A DNA stretch of 64,000 nt, taken from the NCBI GenBank assembly GCA_028554795.2, contig CM068826.1, forward strand, positions 105,686,602-105,750,601, given 5' to 3'. Origin of the DNA: Sinohyriopsis cumingii. Its lineage: Eukaryota > Mollusca > Bivalvia > Unionida > Unionidae. Below are positions 60,201-64,000 of this stretch, in pieces. Each line of letters begins with the position of its first letter. Position 1 is the first letter of the stretch. Under the pieces are notes generated by a model. That model made no database searches. It had not been told where the DNA came from and was given only the letters and a program-made list of their open reading frames with translations. The position numbers were made by a program, and so were the translations under genes.

Positions 60201-63048
60201 TTTTCTAAATTTAATTTTGAAATGAAGGGTTGACCAGCATGCCATCTGTTTTTGTCCATCTAGCATGTACATCAGACTCATGTTTAACGTTATTTTGGGG
60301 TTCAAAATCATACATTGGTATCTCCATTCACACTTTCCCAGCTCCAATAATCTGATATACTTTCTAACTTTAAAAATAAATTGCCTTCATTACTACAATC
60401 AGCCAGCATTATTTGACAAACAAAATCATCATCGAAAGATGAATTATGTAGGCAATCAGCCATTTTGGGTGTTCTAGATAGTCCATATTATAAACACGCA
60501 CTGGTAAAACTTCCTTGGTACAAAGTTCAAACTATGACAGAAAGCTTGTTATGGGGCCAAATGTGCCAATTAAATTAAGTTTAACAACCATTCATGTCAA
60601 TCCAAAGAAAACAGAAGTGTAAACTGCTGTGACAAAATACATGTCTCAACAAGTGCTACAATATTTCTACTGGATTGACTTGTGTTGCGACAAGCACTTT
60701 ATAGGTGAATGGCTGAATAACATTGTATACTGAGTAGAACATGAATGACTTGAAACTAATTTGGAGGAGTTCTCATCAATCATTGCTTTCCAAGTGCTCA
60801 AATTCTTAAAAATTTAGCACGAGTCACTCAATCACACACCTTTGGAGCATCTCTGAGAAAGGTGTTATGTCTTAGTAAATATATATTGGTCAGTGACCTA
60901 CTTTTCTAATGAGAATGTATGGCTCATCAAGAAACAACTCCTCACCAAGATGGCTGATTCTACATATAAAACTATGTAAACAGGATGCAAAAACTTAAAA
61001 ATATTATACATGTATAAAGTTAGCCCCTTTAGCCTCCTCCCATGGGTCGAGATATAATGAAACCCATTCCAAAATGTTGCCTAGCACCAATGAAAAAAAA
61101 GGACCGGTCATGATTCAGAGAGGTGGCATATGCTTTACATATGCAGACACTGATTGTGGGGATAGTACCTACACTTTGTAGAGGCAGGCTAAAAAATAAA
61201 AACCTTTAAGAAAATATCTATATATTGTTATAATATCAACATAACTGATGCCAAACATGTGACAAATGTGTCTTCCTACAGTTTTAAAATGACTAAAGCT
61301 GCTATCACAGCCATAAAAAGTGACATGTCTAGCAATAAATTTAACAGACAAGTATTGATGCTGCTGTCACAGCTTGAAGTGACAGTTATGTATCGTATAA
61401 TCATAATATGTCACTGCAATAAAAGAGCTGATATGCTATAATCTAATTATGACTAACAGAACTGTCACAGCAAGAAAAGTGACATCTATCTCTCACTATA
61501 TTCTTAACTGAATTTATGAATTAATATCAGACAAACCAACCCTAATTAAGACCTCAGTAAGGCAGTAGATTTTTTATTCTGTAAGTTGGGACAGTTTTCA
61601 GTAAGGTGTAACACATCATGTACTGCTATTATCAAGCAGTCATTTAAAAGTCCAAAAGTCTGGTGATTCAAGACTGATGCAGCAACTGCAAACATTGTGG
61701 CCAACTCAAAAGTTTGTAAAGTTTACTTGAACCGTAACTACCTAAAGAACAGTTTCACAAACTGCAATTCCAAACCCAACAGAGCTGAATGGCTTCTTGA
61801 TATCTCTCATCCTGATGTAATCCTTATAAAAATATTTCACATGGGGCCAATGGCAATTATCTTTCGCACCAATAACATAATCAAATCAATACAAGATGTC
61901 CACTAAAGGTAACAGTTGTCCTTCCCCTGAATATTCCATTTTGTTCTTCTGTACTATTAAAATTCTTTTAAGAGATTAAATGTCCCTTTCATCTTGACAT
62001 GTCGCTTTTTGGATGCCATTTTTATTACATAAAAAAGCAATAACTATATCATGCCGATGTCCTGCATTACAAAATACATGCACTTTAAAGCATCTGAGGT
62101 AATCTGGTGAAGTTATGTCTTCCTATGAACTTAGCATGACTGATGCTGTCACAGTCAGAAAAGTGTTATCTATGTCTCGTCGTAATCTTAACATGATTGA
62201 TGTCACTGTCACAGCCAGAAAAGTCATATTTCAAATTGTAATCTTAACATGATCAATGCTGTTGTCATAGCCAGAAAAGTGTTATCTATGTCTCGTTGTA
62301 ATCTTAACATGATTGATGTCACTGTCACAGCCAGAAAAGTCATATTTCAAATTGTAATCTTAACATGATCAATGCTGTTGTCATAGCCAGAAAAGTGTTA
62401 TCTATGTCTCGTTGTAATCTTAACATGATTGATGTCACTGTCACAGCCAGAAAAGTCATATGTGTCAAATTGTAATCTTAACATGATCAATGCTGTTGTC
62501 ACAATCAGAAAAGTGTTATCTATGTCTTGTTGTAATCTTAATATGAATGATGTCACTGTCACAGCCAGAGAAATGGGTGGGTTGATTGGCAAACAGCTAG
62601 AGCAACTTACTGACATACATGTTGGAATCCTGCATCAACTTGTGTTAGTCTGGCACAACTGTAACAAGTTCACACATGACAGCACAGTTTTTAACAGTAC
62701 AAATGAACTATCTGCTTGTCTTCTCCATCATATAACTTTCAGACACAAAAACAATCACCTATACAAATAATGTATTAATTTAAGGTTCACATACATTAAT
62801 GCAATATACACAGAGATGGATAAATTCCTGTGCATGTGTCTCTAGAATTTTAACCATGCAATCAATTTTAAATATTTCATGTGCATTACATGACTTACCT
62901 TGACAAAAGGTAAGGATCAAAGGGAAAGAAGGTGTCCAGCATCTTAGTTTCCCTACCAGCAAAACCTGTGCTGCTGTCCCCTGATATAGGTAAAATCATT
63001 CTGTTGTTCCTTTCTATTACCGTATCACAAAAAGCAAGCTGGTGTGTC
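51115..63048 (-). CDS. RRN3: RRN3 / TIF-IA, last three exons (gene-level entry)
   Basis: RNA polymerase I-specific initiation factor. It bridges Pol I and the promoter selectivity factor at rDNA promoters in the nucleolus and is a target of growth signalling. Exons on the - strand: 63048-62899, 58941-58866, 51255-51115. Phases 2 and 0 join in frame to 121 residues plus a stop. 'FCDTVIERNNRMILPI' and 'LDTFFPFDPYLL' with 'SRSGKFI' match the conserved C-terminal block known from human RRN3 ('IIERNNRQMLPVI', 'FFPFDPCVLKRSKKFI'). About 530 N-terminal residues are expected beyond the right edge. The gene runs tail to tail with the caspase gene, 11 kb apart. Confidence 0.9.
51537..53900. repeat. 2.3-kb unclassified interspersed-repeat block
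   Basis: Less AT-rich than its surroundings, with no long frame. It opens with an inverted pair: 'tctcagagaatacttaccca' at 51551 against the reverse complement near 51766-51785. A direct relative follows at 51813-51850. The same motif recurs at 58970-59005 ('gagaatacttacccaattac'). The wording of the block resembles repeats I associate with bivalve genomes, but I cannot name the family. 53395-53720 contains a degenerate two-times repeated ~182-bp unit with 'atgtcact.aaatc.ctgta' blocks. It lies in the 5' part of the RRN3 3' flank and last intron. Confidence 0.45.
54002..54850. repeat. Three diverged direct repeats, one split by a SINE
   Basis: 'tttcatgcatttagttgaca' with 'tttctgctgaaacaac' begins near 54002, 54199 and 54718. 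The following A-rich and 'aatttgctaatact' parts are shared by the first and third. SINE family 2 copy d is inserted in the second. Confidence 0.7.
54246..54577 (-). mobile_element. SINE family 2, copy d
   Basis: Near full length on the - strand. The head at the right is diverged ('gctccggtggccaaatggtt'), and there is a long GT (CA) tail at the left. The target duplication is not clear. Confidence 0.85.
55580..56300. repeat. Degenerate ~170-190-bp tandem repeat, 3-4 units
   Basis: Recurring order: 'gtgacc.tgaccc...aaggg.aagc', 'atgtca.cgaatgaattgtc', 'ttaataattattc' and 'aaaaatat..gcaa..aaaa.t'. Units start near 55700, 55865, 56030 and 56195. Confidence 0.55.
56860..57560. repeat. Degenerate ~130-bp tandem repeat rich in TGACCT half-sites
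   Basis: About five units share 'ttcagtcacagtgaccttgacc', here quoted in parts: 'ttcagtcacagtgac', 'gacctttgaccccaaaatca', 'acaggcttcttc', 'caatgcaagtcat' and 'caaaaattggc'. A common mollusc-type repeat in my experience. It lies in the last RRN3 intron. Confidence 0.65.
57561..58865. other. RRN3 intron, nothing recognised
   Basis: AT-rich, with a less AT-rich patch at 58540-58740 that resembles an old repeat but shows no coding signature. Confidence 0.35.
58866..58941 (-). CDS. RRN3: RRN3 penultimate exon
   Basis: The acceptor is 'tgtttttcag' and the donor GAT|GTAAGT. The 76 bases complete an Arg and encode 'SGKFIIAHYQEFQGN' and 'LEEENAETSD', ending in phase 0. The first part aligns with human 'SKKFIDPIYQVWED'. 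The rest is the acidic linker. Confidence 0.88.
58942..61260. other. RRN3 intron, few features
   Basis: Apart from a relative of the 51.5-kb motif at 58970-59005 and a G-rich patch at 59540-59580, no element or exon is recognised. Confidence 0.35.
61275..61490. repeat. Old ~55-60-bp tandem units
   Basis: Diverged units with 'gctgctatcacagccataaa', 'gctgctgtcacagcttgaag' and 'aactgtcacagcaagaaaag', distant relatives of the array at 62.1 kb. Confidence 0.55.
62125..62575. repeat. 116-bp higher-order tandem repeat
   Basis: Alternating 56- and 60-bp units share 'ttgtaatcttaacatgat' and 'cagccagaaaagt'. Starts of 'aatctta' at 62184, 62240, 62300, 62356 and 62416 show the strict alternation. The 116-bp pair is nearly identical between copies, so it amplified recently. 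Confidence 0.88.
62899..63048 (-). CDS. RRN3: RRN3 exon with the FFPFDP block
   Basis: The acceptor is 'atgttcccag' and the donor AAG|GTAAGT, a near-perfect 5' splice site. The first base completes a codon from an exon outside the window. The exon then reads 'THQLAFCDTVIERNNRM', 'ILPISGDSSTGFAGRET' and 'KMLDTFFPFDPYLLS', ending in phase 2. The conserved 'ERNNR' and 'FFPFDP' are intact. Confidence 0.92.
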
Positions 63049-63167
63049 CTGGGAACATTGAGAAAAACTAAATGTTTGAAAACCTTTTAATGCATTTCTC
63101 ACAAAAGACCCAAAAAATGGAATGTAATTTACAAGACTGTAGAGTTCCTCCACAATACAGTTTGAAC

Positions 63168-63345
63168 AGAGGAGCCATGGTAACTCAACTGGTTGAGTAT
63201 TAGGCTCATAATCCAAGAACTGGGTTCAATACTCACCTCAGCCACATCATTGTGTCCCTGGAATTTCCTTCGCATGATATAGTCAATACTGTGTTTAAAA
63301 GTATTGTTAAAACCAACCAAAACAGGAGTATTGTTTTACAAACAC
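63168..63345 (+). mobile_element. SINE family 4 (tRNA-Met/Ile-like head)
   Basis: The A-box-like part is 'ggtaactcaactggttgag', the anticodon region reads 'ggctcataatcc' and the B-box-like part is 'gggttcaatactc'. A non-tRNA body follows, ending near 'aaaaccaaccaaaac'. The body and the mispaired acceptor rule out a working tRNA gene. Confidence 0.6.
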
Positions 63346-63544
63346 AACAGAACACCTAAGAATAAAACAATGTAAAGTCAAGACAATAGAGTGAAAAATT
63401 AAGACAGTGATATTTTTTTAAAACTACAGTTGGTTTACAATGGCACCATCAATAATATATGGTGCTGAATCTAAAAAAGCAATAATACAACCAGAATAAA
63501 AATATACAGTACAATCAGTTTTATAGGTGTAATCAAAAGAATAA

Positions 63545-63905
63545 ATCATAGACCCAGATCTGCAGGCGCATTATACTATGACAAATCAGGATAATTGTTG
63601 CTTGCAGTCTGAGTGAGAGATATATATATACATATATATATATATGCACGCAACTCATCATTTAGTGTGTACAGTGCTCATAACATTAAAATTGCTGCCA
63701 TGTTGTCCCATGGTTTCTCCTTATAAGGGTGTGCAGTCATTCCAATCACTTGTCCATTTACTCTTTTAGTATCAGATCCCAAAATGCATAGACCCAGATC
63801 TAATATTGCATATTGTGCTGACAAATCTTCTGGAATATTATGCAATTACAGATCTGGGTCAGTCGTGTTGTAAGTTGGATTTAACTTATAAGCAAGTAGA
63901 GCAAT
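63545..63905. repeat. GATCTG-type palindromic repeat, two copies
   Basis: 'tagacccagatctgcag' with 'gcattatactatgaca' at 63549, and 'tagacccagatcta' with a facing 'agatctgggtca' at 63790 and 63852. 'ttataagcaagta' follows at 63886. These are the same blocks that precede the 48-bp minisatellite at 13.0 kb. A TA run separates the two copies. Confidence 0.6.
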
Positions 63906-64000
63906 AGTCAATGAAGCATGAAAATTAGTCATTTTACAATACAATTTCTTAGCATGCATATGCATTTCAATTTCATAACATCAATGGCACAAATGCTGAA

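Noticed and set aside
63172-63245. tRNA-like segment with a CAT-type anticodon region
   Set aside because: The acceptor stem does not pair and a SINE-type body follows, so it is a SINE head rather than a tRNA gene.

Overview
This is an AT-rich, gene-poor stretch of an invertebrate nuclear genome. Long introns, four kinds of tRNA-headed SINE, several decayed LINEs and many old tandem and interspersed repeats are what one expects of a lophotrochozoan, most likely a mollusc; the species cannot be named from the sequence.

Two host genes are supported, lying tail to tail. On the + strand, five exons between 9197 and 40101 encode the C-terminal 303 residues of a caspase: a prodomain linker, the p20 subunit with its catalytic His and Cys (QACQG), and the p10 subunit with a natural stop. 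All four splice junctions keep frame with canonical GT/AG sites. The 5' exons with the start codon and any CARD or DED were not found. On the - strand, three exons (63048-62899, 58941-58866, 51255-51115) encode the last 121 residues of RRN3/TIF-IA, the RNA polymerase I initiation factor; its other exons lie beyond the right edge. Neither gene depends on the other. One is in apoptosis or proteolysis, the other in rRNA transcription.

The left end carries what looks like a complete but inactivated DNA transposon (1297-3696). It has long inverted termini starting CACTGG, a 3-bp ATA duplication and one transposase-like gene interrupted by two in-frame stops. Its protein belongs to a family I know only as uncharacterised proteins repeated in many invertebrate genomes; the termini and a D/D/E-like layout suggest a CACTA-like (CMC) transposase. 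This is the most interesting item in the window.

Layout: 1-1296 intergenic; 1297-3696 transposon; 3.7-9.2 kb two SINEs, one set in a foldback-type repeat, and an eight-unit array with a recurring GCCATCTTG motif; 9.2-40.1 kb caspase gene, with LINE remnants, SINEs, an 18-unit 48-bp minisatellite and a decayed coding-like block in its introns; 40.1-51.1 kb intergenic, with SINEs, a large foldback structure at 43.0-44.3 kb, a 51-bp higher-order minisatellite (46.6-48.5 kb) and a 42-bp minisatellite (48.8-50.0 kb); 51.1-63.0 kb RRN3 terminal exons, whose introns hold a 2.3-kb unclassified repeat block, arrays rich in TGACCT half-sites and a 116-bp higher-order repeat. I recognised no retrovirus, LTR element or Polinton.
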